This document shows, one piece after another, positions 30,146 to 39,139 of a stretch of DNA of 64,000 nucleotides (the first letter of the stretch is position 1; each line of letters opens with the position of its first letter). The stretch is from Acidobacteriota bacterium. GTDB taxonomy: Bacteria; Acidobacteriota; Terriglobia; Bryobacterales; Bryobacteraceae. The stretch lies in the NCBI GenBank assembly GCA_018268715.1, contig JAFDVZ010000003.1:310001-374000 (forward strand), written 5' to 3'. The notes under the pieces are model-generated. The model was not told where the DNA came from. It did no database searches and saw only the letters and a list, made by a program, of their open reading frames with translations. A program made the translations under genes and the position numbers.

Positions 30146-32560
30146 TTACTCCTCCCGCAGCGTGATCGCCGGATCCACTCGCGACGCCCGTAGCGCCGGG
30201 GGATAACTCGCCGCAGCGGCCACCATCATCAGCAGCGCGGGAATCGCGATAAAAGCAAGCGGCGCCGAAGCCGACGCGCCCTCCAGATAGGAAGCGATCA
30301 ACCCGGACGCCGCCACCGCCACCGGCAGCGCCAGCAGAAGCCCCACCGCCGCCAGCATCAGCGCCTGTCCCACCACCATTCGCAACACGCCCGACCGCGA
30401 CGCCCCCAACGCCAGCCGCACGCCTAACTCCCGGGTCCGCTGCGACACGGAGTAAGCCACCGTCCCGTAAATCCCAATCACCGCGAGCAACAGCGCGAAC
30501 CCCGCGAAGCCAGTCAGAAACATCGCCACCATCCGAGGCTCCGACATCGAGTCGGCGACCACCTGCTGCATGGTCCTCATCTTGACCACCGCGAGCGCCG
30601 GATCGATTGCGTGAACGGCCGCCCGCGCCGCCCCCGCCAGTCGCGACGGATCGCCCGTCGACCGCAACGCCACCGTCATCGAAAGGCTCCGGTTCTGCGC
30701 CAGCGGACTGTACAATTGCGGCGTGTCATGTTTGGACGGCCCCTGCCGCCGCACGTTGCCCACCACGCCCACAATCGTCCGCCAACCACCGTAGGCGTCC
30801 TTCATCCGATGTCCGATCGGATCCTGCCCGGGGAAAAAGCGCCGCGCCAGCAGTTCGCTGACGACGCCCACCGCCTCGGCCTCCGGCGTATCCCGCTCTT
30901 CGAAATCGCGCCCGCGAATCACCGGAATGCCCAGCGTCCGGAAGTACCCCGGCGTCGCCAGAATCGACTGCCCGCTCAGTTGCATCCAATCGGCCGGCTT
31001 GGGCCTGCCTTCAATCTCGAAAGGACCGCCCGCCACCACCCCCGACATCGGCAGCGAATCCACCGCCGCCGCGGAAGCCACCTCCGGCGAATTCCTCAAC
31101 CGCTCCAGCAGGTCGCGATAAAACTCCTGGCTCCGATGCCCTTCCCGATACCGCAACCGGGGCAGGTTCAGCCCGAACGTCAGCACGCCCTCCGCCCGCA
31201 CGCCCGCATCGGCCGCCATCAGCGTCGCCAGGCTGCGCGCCACCTGCGTGGCCCCGATCAGCAACACCGCCGACAGCATCACCTCCACCGCCACCAACGC
31301 CGCCAGGGTCCGATTCCGCGATTTCGCCAGCGCCGCCGCCCCGCCCCGCACAATCGTCGTCAACCCCGCCCGCGACGCATGCAACGCCGGCGCGACGCCG
31401 AACACCACCCCGGCCGCCAGCGACGCCGCCATCGCAAACAGCAGCGCCGTCGAATCCATCCGCAACGAAGCCGCCAGGTCCAGATCGTCCGGCGCGGCGG
31501 CCGCCAGCAGCGTCATCATCCAGCGCGCCGCGAACACGCCCATCGCGCCGCCCGCCGCCGCCAGCAGTACGCTCTCGGTCATCAACTGCCGCACCACCCG
31601 CGCCCGCGTAGCCCCCAACGACGTCCGTATGGCGATCTCCCGCGCCCGCGCCGAAGCCCTCGCCAACTGCAACCCCGCGATGTTCGCGCATGCCAGCAGC
31701 AGCACCGCCAGCACCGCCAGCAACAGCGCGCCCACCGGCCGTCGAGTCGACCCCGCCAGCGCCTCCCGCAGCGGCATCACCTGCACGCCCCAGCCCTTAT
31801 TCGTATCCGGATACGCCAGTTCGAGCCGCCGCGCCACGCCCGAAATCTCGGCCTGCGCGCTCTCCATGCTCACGCCCGCCTTCAGCCGCGCCAGCACGCC
31901 GTACTGATGCTGCATCCGCCCCGCCGCCGCGTTTTCCCGCAGCGGAACCCAGAAATCGCACGCGCCCAACCCGGGAAATACCGCCGATTCCGGCATAACT
32001 CCCACAATCGCGTACGAATTTCCGTCCAATGTCATGGTGCGGCCTAACACGTCGGGCGCCGAGTGAAACAATCTCCGCCAGCCCGGATAGCTCAGCACCA
32101 GCACGCGCGCCGCCTCCGGCCGATCCTCCGCCTCGGTGAACGCGCGCCCCAGAAACGGCTGCACGCCCAGCACCCGGAAGATCCCCGCCGAGGCGATAAA
32201 CCCTCTCAGCCGCTCGGGCTCCCCCGCGCCGGTCAAGGTCGCCGCCGTGGGATTCGGAGCAATCGCCAGCGCTTCGTAGGAATGGCTCTGCTCCCGCCAA
32301 TCCAGGAAGTCGCGATAACCCGTGCTGTGATTCTGTCCGCTCGAATGCACTCCCAGCAGCAGCACGATCCGCTCGGAGTTGGGGAAAGGGTACGGATTCA
32401 ACACCAGCGCGTTCGCCAGGCTGAAAACCGCCGTGTTGGCGCCGATGCCGATCGCCAGCACAAGCACCGCGGCGGCGGTAAACCACGGGTTCTTGGCTAA
32501 CGTCCGCAACGCGAACCGCATGTCGCCCGCCGCGCCGCTGAACGACATGTCCGATAACAT
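30146..32560 (-). CDS. ADOP-type MacB-like ABC transporter permease
   Basis: A second orphan permease, 804 residues: an N-terminal helix (AAVLVLAIGIGANTAVFSL), a periplasmic MacB domain (HSTGYRDFLDWREQSHSYEA), FtsX core (CANIAGLQLARASARAREIA), duplicated second unit (GAPFEIEG-like MacB_PCD, FALLLAVIGIYGTVAYSVSQ) and end PALRASRVDPAITLREE. There is no adjacent ATPase. It is the longer sub-type relative to the copy at 19391. Starts at 32548 or 32521 are alternatives, the last giving MRFALRTLAKNPWF. It faces the ygiC stop. Confidence 0.9.
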   Translation of the reverse strand: MLSDMSFSGAAGDMRFALRTLAKNPWFTAAAVLVLAIGIGANTAVFSLANALVLNPYPFPNSERIVLLLGVHSSGQNHSTGYRDFLDWREQSHSYEALAIAPNPTAATLTGAGEPERLRGFIASAGIFRVLGVQPFLGRAFTEAEDRPEAARVLVLSYPGWRRLFHSAPDVLGRTMTLDGNSYAIVGVMPESAVFPGLGACDFWVPLRENAAAGRMQHQYGVLARLKAGVSMESAQAEISGVARRLELAYPDTNKGWGVQVMPLREALAGSTRRPVGALLLAVLAVLLLACANIAGLQLARASARAREIAIRTSLGATRARVVRQLMTESVLLAAAGGAMGVFAARWMMTLLAAAAPDDLDLAASLRMDSTALLFAMAASLAAGVVFGVAPALHASRAGLTTIVRGGAAALAKSRNRTLAALVAVEVMLSAVLLIGATQVARSLATLMAADAGVRAEGVLTFGLNLPRLRYREGHRSQEFYRDLLERLRNSPEVASAAAVDSLPMSGVVAGGPFEIEGRPKPADWMQLSGQSILATPGYFRTLGIPVIRGRDFEERDTPEAEAVGVVSELLARRFFPGQDPIGHRMKDAYGGWRTIVGVVGNVRRQGPSKHDTPQLYSPLAQNRSLSMTVALRSTGDPSRLAGAARAAVHAIDPALAVVKMRTMQQVVADSMSEPRMVAMFLTGFAGFALLLAVIGIYGTVAYSVSQRTRELGVRLALGASRSGVLRMVVGQALMLAAVGLLLALPVAVAASGLIASYLEGASASAPLAFIAIPALLMMVAAAASYPPALRASRVDPAITLREE

Positions 32561-32686
32561 AATGTGACTCTACTTAGCCTACGTGTTTCGCGAGTTACCC
32601 GTCAAATCGCCGAATATTCCCCACATTCGCGCCGTCTTTCGCGTCCCATCGCCGCCAGAGGCTCCCCGAATGGCGCCCGGTTGAGG

Positions 32687-32692
32687 TACACT
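32687..32692 (+). promoter_or_regulatory. Possible -10 box of the patatin-like gene
   Basis: TACACT 28 nt before ATG 32721. This gives a short leader of about 20 nt with no clear Shine-Dalgarno. Confidence 0.3.
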
Positions 32693-32720
32693 TCATCGAG
32701 TTCCTTCGACAAAATCGGCC

Positions 32721-35700
32721 ATGCCCGAAAACACCATCGCCTCTTTCGACGACGTCCTCCGCCAGGAGGTCGACCAGCTCCGCGCCCGCCGGTCGAAGGT
32801 GCTTTCCTGCGACGAACCCGCGCATCCCGGCGAGTCCCCCGCCGCCCAGGCCATCCGCTTCCGCCCCTTCGGCATGGGCATCTCGGGCGGTGGCATCCGC
32901 AGCGCCACGTTCAACCTCGGCATTCTCCAGGGACTCGCCGCCCACGGCGTCCTGCCCTACATCGACTACCTGTCCACGGTATCCGGCGGAGGCTACGTCG
33001 GCTCCTGGCTCCACGGCGTCATCCAGCGCAAATGTGGCGGCGACCCCCGCCAACTCATCCCCACCGCCGGCGACAGCCCCATCCAGCGCCGCGTTCCCGG
33101 CCCCCCCGCCGAGGACCCGGTCAACTACCTCCGAAACTACAGCAACTACCTCGCTCCCCGCCGCGGCGCGCTCGGCGTCGACAACTGGGTCATCCTCTCC
33201 ATCTGGCTCCGGAACATGTTCCTGAACCAGTTGATCCTCATCCCGTTCCTCACCGCCCTGCTGACGCTCACCCTGCTGGCCGCTCGCATCGCGGGCCGCA
33301 CCCCCGGCATCCTGGCGGGGACCATCCTCAGCGCCCTCGCGTTCGTCATGTTATTCGTCGCCGTGGTCAACGCCGGCCGGAACCTCCGCGCCATCGTGGC
33401 CACGCAATTCGCCGCCCCCGGCGACAGCCCCCCGCCGATTGCGAATCAAACGGCCTGGCCCACGGTCCTGGGAGTCGTCGCGTCCTCCGTGCTGATCTAC
33501 AGCCTGCACTGGACCCCGATCGAGGACATCCTGCCCGCCGTCCCCTGGATCACGCCCTGGGAGCTGTTTCTCGCCTCTATGTGGATTCTGCACCTCACCC
33601 TCCAGTTGGGCGGTGGATTCCTCGAATGCCACAGGGCGCAGCACCCCAAAAGCGCGGCGGGCCCCTTCCACACCCTGTGGATGTCGACGCTCTCGGCCAT
33701 TGTCACCACCGCCCTGCTCTGCGCGGTCACCCAACTGGTGGCCAACGCGAGCGGCGGCGAAAAGCTGCTGCGCGAACACGGCGCCGCCTGGAACACCGTC
33801 ATCTGGGGACCGCCCCTCGTCCTGGTCGTCATCATCTGGGGCGTATCCCTCCAAATCGGACTCATGGGCGTCGACTTCCCCGACGCCTCCCGCGAATGGC
33901 TCGCCCGCATCGGCGCGGTCCTGTCCATCGTCATCGTCCTGTGGACCGCCTTCACCGCCATCGCCCTCTACGGCCCCTATTCGGTCGCCTGGCTCGCCGT
34001 GAACTACGGCGCCACCGCGGTCGCCGCCATCGCCACCTGGGCCGGCGGCGCCTACGTCGGCGTCCGATCCGCCAACAACTCCACCACCGGCGGCGACGAC
34101 AAACCCTCCAAAGGCGTCAAGGACACGCTGCTCGGCCTCGCCCCGACGTTCTTCATCATCGGCCTGCTGATCCTGATCGCCGCCGGCATCCATCTGGGCC
34201 TTGCCGCCATCACCGGCGCGACGCCCACAACCCCCGCGCCGGCCACCCACGTCACCGGCTACCAGCAGTACTTCCAGCCCCTCGCGCCCTTCCTGTGGCG
34301 ATACAACGCCGTGCTCGAAAGCGACGCCTTCCCCATGGCGGCCGGTCTGATCCTGCTCGTCACCGGAGCCATCGCCCTCCTGCTGCCCCTGCGTGTCAAC
34401 ATCAACGAATTCTCGCTGCACCACTTCTATAAGAACCGCCTGGTGCGCTGTTACATGGGCGCCGGCCATCCCAACCGCCAGCCGAACCCCTTCACCGGCT
34501 TCGACCCCAAGGACGACATTCTCCTCAACGCGCTCCACCCCGCCGCCGGCTACCACGGCCCCTACCCCATCCTGAACACCGCCCTCAATCTCAGCGCCGG
34601 CTCCGAACTGTCGAAGCAGGAACGTCAGGCGACCTCGTTCGTCTTCACCCCCCTCTATTGCGGCTTCGACCCGCCCACCTCCACCGCCGACGCGCCCAAC
34701 TCGCGCCTCAACGCCAACGGCTACTACCCCACCATCGACTACACCGCGCCCGGCGGCCCCCACATCGGAACCGCCATGGCCATCTCCGGCGCCGCCGCCA
34801 ACCCCAACGGCGGTTACCACACCTCGCCGAGCGTCGCCTTCCTGCTCAGTCTGTTCAACGTCCGCCTCGGCTGGTGGGTCGGCAACCCGCGCATCCAGTG
34901 CGCCCCCTCGAGCGACATGTGTCCCCCGCGCCGCCCCGGCCCCCTGTACGGCCTGTTATGGCTCATCTGGGAACTGCTCGGCCGCACCACCGGCCGCAGC
35001 AGTTACGTGAACCTCTCCGACGGCGGCCACTTCGAAAACCTCGGCCTCTACGAACTGATCCGCCGCCGTTGCCGCTACATCATCATCGGCGACGGCGAGG
35101 AGGATCCCCACTACACCTTCGAATCCCTCGGCGGCGCCATCCGCAAATGCCGCGCCGATTTCGGCGTCGAAATCGACATCGACGTCGACCAGATCCAGGC
35201 CAAGGACTCCACCCGTCGCGCCCACTGCGTCGTCGGAACCGTCACCTATCCCGAAGACGCCCCCTCCGGCCAAACCCGCGCCACCGGCTGGATTCTCTAT
35301 CTCAAGGCGAGCCTCACCTCCGACGAACCGCAGGACGTCCAGCAGTATCACGAATTCGACCCCGTATTCCCCCAACAGCCCACCACCGACCAGTTCTTCA
35401 CCGAATCGCAGTTTGAAAGCTACCGCCGCCTGGGCCTGCACATCGTGGACTCCGCCTTCGAAAACGCCCCGTCCTCGCTCAAATCCCAACTCGACGCCCG
35501 CGCCCCCATCGCGCCCGCCGACCTCCACGTGAGCCTCGACAACCTGTTCGGATTCCTCGCCGCGCTGTGGCGCCCGCCCGTCAACGTCCCCACCGACGTC
35601 GTCACCCGCATGAACGACGCCTACACGCGCCTCACCACCCGCCTGTGCAACGAACCGGAACTCGCCTTCCTCGACGTCGAAGTCCTCGGCGGCTCCGTCG

Positions 35701-35966
35701 GCGTCCCGCCGCCCATCCCCACCGACCCGGCCGCCCTCCGCAAGGCGACTTTCTTCGTGCTCGACCTCATCCAGCTCACCGAAAACGTCTGGTTCGAGTT
35801 CCGTCTCCAGGGCGAATCGAATCGCACCAACCCGAAAAACAGCGGCTGGATGACCGTCTTCCGCCAATGGGTGCGCGCCCCCTTCATCGGCGGCGTCTGG
35901 CGGCAGGTGAAGGGTAACTACAACCCTCTGTTTGTGTCCTTCATGGACGATCTGGCGCGCCGATGA
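32721..35966 (+). CDS. Patatin-like phospholipase with a large multi-span membrane insert
   Basis: A 1,081-residue membrane protein. The N-terminal patatin oxyanion motif GISGGGIRSATFNLGILQGL (53-72) is followed by the likely nucleophile Ser88 in STVSGGGYVGSW. The usual first Gly of G-x-S-x-G is Thr. The catalytic Asp767 sits in NLSDGGHFENLGLYEL, about 680 residues later. Between them are some nine hydrophobic segments (about 170-580; e.g. LILIPFLTALLTLTLLAA, IGAVLSIVIVLWTAFTAIAL, TFFIIGLLILIAAGI) and a soluble region (about 600-750). Patatins hydrolyse ester lipids. Such long split patatins exist in other bacteria, but their function is poorly known. Its stop overlaps the next ATG (ATGA). 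Confidence 0.85.
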   Translation: MPENTIASFDDVLRQEVDQLRARRSKVLSCDEPAHPGESPAAQAIRFRPFGMGISGGGIRSATFNLGILQGLAAHGVLPYIDYLSTVSGGGYVGSWLHGVIQRKCGGDPRQLIPTAGDSPIQRRVPGPPAEDPVNYLRNYSNYLAPRRGALGVDNWVILSIWLRNMFLNQLILIPFLTALLTLTLLAARIAGRTPGILAGTILSALAFVMLFVAVVNAGRNLRAIVATQFAAPGDSPPPIANQTAWPTVLGVVASSVLIYSLHWTPIEDILPAVPWITPWELFLASMWILHLTLQLGGGFLECHRAQHPKSAAGPFHTLWMSTLSAIVTTALLCAVTQLVANASGGEKLLREHGAAWNTVIWGPPLVLVVIIWGVSLQIGLMGVDFPDASREWLARIGAVLSIVIVLWTAFTAIALYGPYSVAWLAVNYGATAVAAIATWAGGAYVGVRSANNSTTGGDDKPSKGVKDTLLGLAPTFFIIGLLILIAAGIHLGLAAITGATPTTPAPATHVTGYQQYFQPLAPFLWRYNAVLESDAFPMAAGLILLVTGAIALLLPLRVNINEFSLHHFYKNRLVRCYMGAGHPNRQPNPFTGFDPKDDILLNALHPAAGYHGPYPILNTALNLSAGSELSKQERQATSFVFTPLYCGFDPPTSTADAPNSRLNANGYYPTIDYTAPGGPHIGTAMAISGAAANPNGGYHTSPSVAFLLSLFNVRLGWWVGNPRIQCAPSSDMCPPRRPGPLYGLLWLIWELLGRTTGRSSYVNLSDGGHFENLGLYELIRRRCRYIIIGDGEEDPHYTFESLGGAIRKCRADFGVEIDIDVDQIQAKDSTRRAHCVVGTVTYPEDAPSGQTRATGWILYLKASLTSDEPQDVQQYHEFDPVFPQQPTTDQFFTESQFESYRRLGLHIVDSAFENAPSSLKSQLDARAPIAPADLHVSLDNLFGFLAALWRPPVNVPTDVVTRMNDAYTRLTTRLCNEPELAFLDVEVLGGSVGVPPPIPTDPAALRKATFFVLDLIQLTENVWFEFRLQGESNRTNPKNSGWMTVFRQWVRAPFIGGVWRQVKGNYNPLFVSFMDDLARR

Positions 35967-36157
35967 GCCCCGCCGTCGGACTCTGCGCCACCTGTCAATA
36001 CGTCCGCGAAGTGCGCTCGGACCGCGGCTCGGTCTTTTACCGTTGCGCGCTCTCGGCCCAGGACCCGGTCTACCCCAAGTACCCGCGCCTGCCCGTGCTG
36101 CGCTGTCCGGGCTGGACTCCGCCCGCCCCCGCCCAGGAACCGGTCACCCCCTCCTAG
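35963..36157 (+). CDS. 64-residue Cys-rich protein coupled to the patatin gene
   Basis: The ATG overlaps the patatin stop (ATGA, 35963-35966), so its translation is coupled. It has four cysteines in LCATCQYVREVRS, FYRCALSAQDP and VLRCPGWTP, a C-x2-C...C...C layout that fits a small zinc ribbon or iron-sulfur knuckle. The Trp/Pro-rich tail is disordered-looking. It is too small for an enzyme; an accessory or metal-dependent adaptor for the patatin is the best guess (inference). Confidence 0.65.
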   Translation: MSPAVGLCATCQYVREVRSDRGSVFYRCALSAQDPVYPKYPRLPVLRCPGWTPPAPAQEPVTPS

Positions 36158-36264
36158 CGACCGCTGAGCGCGCGATTTTCGACGCCGGGGTCCGATTCAT
36201 CCGAGACGCCGCCCCCGCTCGGTATGATGGTCTTTATCGAGATCGGCTCGGAGGCCATGTCAGC

Positions 36265-37293
36265 ATGCGGAAGGTACCCCTCAGCGAATCGTTGCGAATC
36301 ATCGCCAGAGGCTCGGCCAACTGGGTAGCCGAGCGTCCCATCGTCGTATCGTTTGAAGTCACCGACGCCTGCACCTGCTATTGCCGTCACTGCGATCACG
36401 GCGGCCCCAAGGACACCTCCACCAATCTGAAGCCCGCCGACTACCGCCGTTACATGGACGTGCTGAATCCCTGCGTGGTCCAGGTCTCGGGCGGCGAGCC
36501 GCTGATGCGCAACGACCTCACCGAGATCGTCCGCAACATCAAATCGGATAACGGCCTGCCCTACATCCTGCTGGTCTCCTCCTGGTCCCTCATGACCGAG
36601 GAGCGTTACCTGGAACTCCGCCGCGCCGGCGTCGACCAGTTCTCCGTCAGCCTGGATTTCCCCGACAACCGCCACGACGAATTCCGCGGCTACCCCGGCC
36701 TCTATCAGCAGTTGGACGACGTCATCCCGCGCTGCGCCCGCCACGGCTTCGACGACATCGTGTTGAACACCTGCATCACCGCCGCGAATCTCGAAGAGAT
36801 CAACGGCGCCGCCGACCAGGCGAAGAAGTGGGGCGTCAACATCTGTTACAGCGCCTATTCCGCGCGCCGCACCGGCAATCGCGAGCTGCTGCCCTCCAGC
36901 CCCGAACAGCTCCGCATCCTCGACTACCAGTTGAACGGCATTGAGAAGCGCCGCAACGGTTCGAACTTCATCGTCAGCGCCCCCACCACCATTGAGGCCA
37001 CCCGCCGCTACTTTGAAACCGGCGGGGCTCCCGGCTGCAAGGCCGGTCTGCGATTCCTGGTGGTGACCGCCGACGGCTACCTGCAGCCCTGCTCCATGCA
37101 GTTCAAGCGCTACCCGCTCGACCAGCAGGCCCGCATGGTGGAGGAGTTCACCCACCACAACACCTGCGACGAATGCTACGTCGCCATCCGCTCCAACCTG
37201 GACAAGAGCTTCCCCAAACTGCTCAAGGAAAACGTAGCCCGCTACTTCTCCTTCGCCTCCAACAGCCCGGGCGCGTCGGGCGGCGGCTGCTAA
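36265..37293 (+). CDS. Radical SAM enzyme with an SPASM-like C-terminus
   Basis: A 342-residue enzyme. The start at 36265 (MRKVPLSESLRIIARG) follows GGAGG by 10 nt; upstream sequence in the same frame is not protein-like. The radical SAM cluster is Cys36-x3-Cys40-x2-Cys43 (TDACTCYCRHCDHGG). GGEPLMR (about 78) is the SAM-binding motif. Near the end GAPGCKAGLRFLVVTADGYL and CSMQF, then NTCDEC, give the extra cysteines of an SPASM/twitch domain, and the protein ends GASGGGC. SPASM members modify peptides or small molecules. No precursor peptide gene is obvious nearby, except the 64-residue Cys protein 107 nt upstream. Confidence 0.85.
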   Translation: MRKVPLSESLRIIARGSANWVAERPIVVSFEVTDACTCYCRHCDHGGPKDTSTNLKPADYRRYMDVLNPCVVQVSGGEPLMRNDLTEIVRNIKSDNGLPYILLVSSWSLMTEERYLELRRAGVDQFSVSLDFPDNRHDEFRGYPGLYQQLDDVIPRCARHGFDDIVLNTCITAANLEEINGAADQAKKWGVNICYSAYSARRTGNRELLPSSPEQLRILDYQLNGIEKRRNGSNFIVSAPTTIEATRRYFETGGAPGCKAGLRFLVVTADGYLQPCSMQFKRYPLDQQARMVEEFTHHNTCDECYVAIRSNLDKSFPKLLKENVARYFSFASNSPGASGGGC

Positions 37294-37314
37294 CCGCACC
37301 CCGCAAAGAATCGC

Positions 37315-37353
37315 TTGCCAACCAGCGGCGGCGATGCGTACACTCTGTAGAAC
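37315..37353 (+). promoter_or_regulatory. Short-leader promoter of the 37354 membrane protein gene
   Basis: TTGCCA (37315-37320), 18-nt spacer, TACACT (37339-37344), then 9 nt to ATG. No Shine-Dalgarno. Confidence 0.45.
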
Positions 37354-38121
37354 ATGAATCCCGTATCCTGGGCGATTACGGCTGTCTACACGTTTCTCGT
37401 TGGCTGGGGGTTCTGGGTAGGACTCCGCCAGGTCTGGCAGGGGCTGCACGCCCCCGACACGCTGCTGAATCCTCTGTTCAGGAACAAGCACGCGCAGCGC
37501 ATATTCGCCTTCCACCTGGCCATCGTCTCCACCGATCTGTTCATCTGCGGACCGATCTCGCTCGCCCACAAGGCGCGCTTCTGGTATTGGGGCGGCCGCA
37601 TCGCGCTGCTCACATGTTCCATGCCGTTGTTCGCCTTCCTGAACCGCAACCCGCAGTCGTTCGGAAAGTTAATCGGTTATTGGGTTCGCTTCCGCAACAT
37701 CTTTGAGATCTCGCTGCACGCCCTGGTGGCGGCGGCGGCGCTGAACTGGTTCCACTACTACGGTCTGCTCTATTGGCTGGTGGCCTATCGCTATCTCGAC
37801 GTGGGCCCGCGCCGCGCCATTCAGAAGCTCTATAACACGCCGGAGAAGAAGGCGGCCCGCCCCTGGGCCCCCATCCTGAACTGGGTCACCATCACGACGA
37901 TCTACGTTCTCGCCGCCCTGGCCGTGTATCACAAGATGATCGTATTCGCGAAGGTCCCGGACGAGTCGTTGCCCGAACACATCTCGGGCTTCTGGGAAAT
38001 GGCGGCGGTGTTAGCCATCAACGTAGGCGTCCTGATCGCCACCTGGCTGCTCACGCGCAACTACGCGCTGTCGCTGGTCGAAGAGAAGCAGCAATCGGCC
38101 ATCTCCGCCGTCGCGGGCTGA
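37354..38121 (+). CDS. Integral membrane protein of unknown function
   Basis: A 255-residue protein with about six hydrophobic segments, beginning WAITAVYTFLVGWGFWVGL and later VTITTIYVLAALAVYHKM and MAAVLAINVGVLIATWLL. It has aromatic- and His-rich stretches (FHYYGLLYWLVAYRYLDV) and a cytosol-like loop RAIQKLYNTPEKKAARPW. I do not recognise a family. It lies 60 nt after the radical SAM gene on the same strand but has its own promoter-like element. Confidence 0.7.
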   Translation: MNPVSWAITAVYTFLVGWGFWVGLRQVWQGLHAPDTLLNPLFRNKHAQRIFAFHLAIVSTDLFICGPISLAHKARFWYWGGRIALLTCSMPLFAFLNRNPQSFGKLIGYWVRFRNIFEISLHALVAAAALNWFHYYGLLYWLVAYRYLDVGPRRAIQKLYNTPEKKAARPWAPILNWVTITTIYVLAALAVYHKMIVFAKVPDESLPEHISGFWEMAAVLAINVGVLIATWLLTRNYALSLVEEKQQSAISAVAG

Positions 38122-38272
38122 GCTTTCTCCTTTTCATCGCCCGTTGACTCGATACCCCGGTCTCGCGCGTTCACAAAAATCGGAATTAAATATTTCCCGC
38201 TAATTCAATAGCATCCGAAAATCGAGTCCCCCCTCAAACGCCAACCCGCCTCTACCATGAAGACGGAAGGGT

Positions 38273-39139
38273 ATGGAACAACCAAACTCCTCCGCCGCGG
38301 ACGCCGTCGTGTCGTCCGCCCGCGCGGAAGCCGCTCGTCGCAACGGCGCGAAATCGAAAGGCCCCAAGACCGAAGCCGGTAAGCAACGGTCGTCGCTGAA
38401 CGCCGTCAAACACGGTCTCCACAGCCGCACCATCGTTCTGCCCGGCGAATCCCAGGACGATCACGACGCCCTGCGCGACTCCTACCGCGCCCAATTCGCC
38501 CCCTTCGGACCCGCCGAAAGCCATGAGGTCGACACCATGGTCGCCGCCGACTGGCGCATCTCCCGCATCCGCCATTCGGAAAGCGAACTCCTCGCCCGCC
38601 GCATCGAGCGCGACCGCAACGCCACCCCCGCTGCCGTCGCCGCCGCCGTCTCCGCCGAAATGAGCTGGCCCAACCTCCAATCCCTCGGCAACGCCGAAGC
38701 CCGCCTCCAGCGCGACTACGACCGCGCCCTCCGCCGCCTGCTCGACCTCCAGAAGCTCCGCGCCAAGGCCCGCCCCGAAAATCGTCAAAACGAACCCAGC
38801 GCCGACACCGCCGTCGTCCCCGAACCGGCCGCCCTGGCCGCCGTCGCCTCGGGCGCCGTGAGAAACTCGGGGATATGCGAACCGCAATCATCCTGGCCGC
38901 CCTCGTGCCCGGCCTCGCCCTCGTCGCCGCGGAGCGCGTCAAGCTCGCAAACGGCGTCCTCGAAGGCGTCCGGTCCCCGGAGACCGGAATTCGAATGTTC
39001 AAAGGCGTCCCCTTCGCCCAGCCTCCCGTCGGAGACCTGCGCTGGAAAGCCCCTCAGCCCCCCGAAAAGTGGACCGGAGTCCGTGCCGCGGACAAATTCG
39101 GCCCCCGCTGCATGCAGCAGGCCCTGTTCGGAGACATGA
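38273..39139 (+). CDS. NGAKSKGPKT-family protein of unknown function, 3' part overlapping the esterase gene
   Basis: A 288-codon frame after a fair ribosome site (GGAAGGGT). The first 200 codons are real: RRNGAKSKGPKTEAGKQRSS followed by LNAVKHGLHSRTIVL, the start of a family that is common and often multi-copy in Acidobacteria, Planctomycetes and Cyanobacteria, with a charged helical middle (HEVDTMVAADWRISRIRHSE). The last 88 codons, from about 38875, read the esterase gene out of frame and look like low-complexity Ser/Pro sequence. Either the genes overlap by 265 nt or the natural stop is lost by a frameshift. Function unknown; a mobile-element association has been suggested only by the copy-number pattern (inference). 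Confidence 0.65.
   Translation: MEQPNSSAADAVVSSARAEAARRNGAKSKGPKTEAGKQRSSLNAVKHGLHSRTIVLPGESQDDHDALRDSYRAQFAPFGPAESHEVDTMVAADWRISRIRHSESELLARRIERDRNATPAAVAAAVSAEMSWPNLQSLGNAEARLQRDYDRALRRLLDLQKLRAKARPENRQNEPSADTAVVPEPAALAAVASGAVRNSGICEPQSSWPPSCPASPSSPRSASSSQTASSKASGPRRPEFECSKASPSPSLPSETCAGKPLSPPKSGPESVPRTNSAPAACSRPCSET

Noticed and set aside
33351-34820. A 489-codon open frame antisense to the patatin-like gene, and other long frames opposite real genes
   Set aside because: They lie opposite well-supported genes, have Gly/Arg/Ala-rich low-complexity products and no ribosome sites. High GC makes such frames common.
35932-36264. An upstream extension of the radical SAM gene, overlapping the 64-residue Cys gene
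   Set aside because: The added 111 codons read the Cys gene and spacer out of frame. The start at 36265 has GGAGG upstream and begins the conserved protein.
38273-38875. Transposase or integrase
   Set aside because: The NGAKSKGPKT family may be multi-copy, but there is no catalytic motif and no terminal inverted repeat or target duplication visible.
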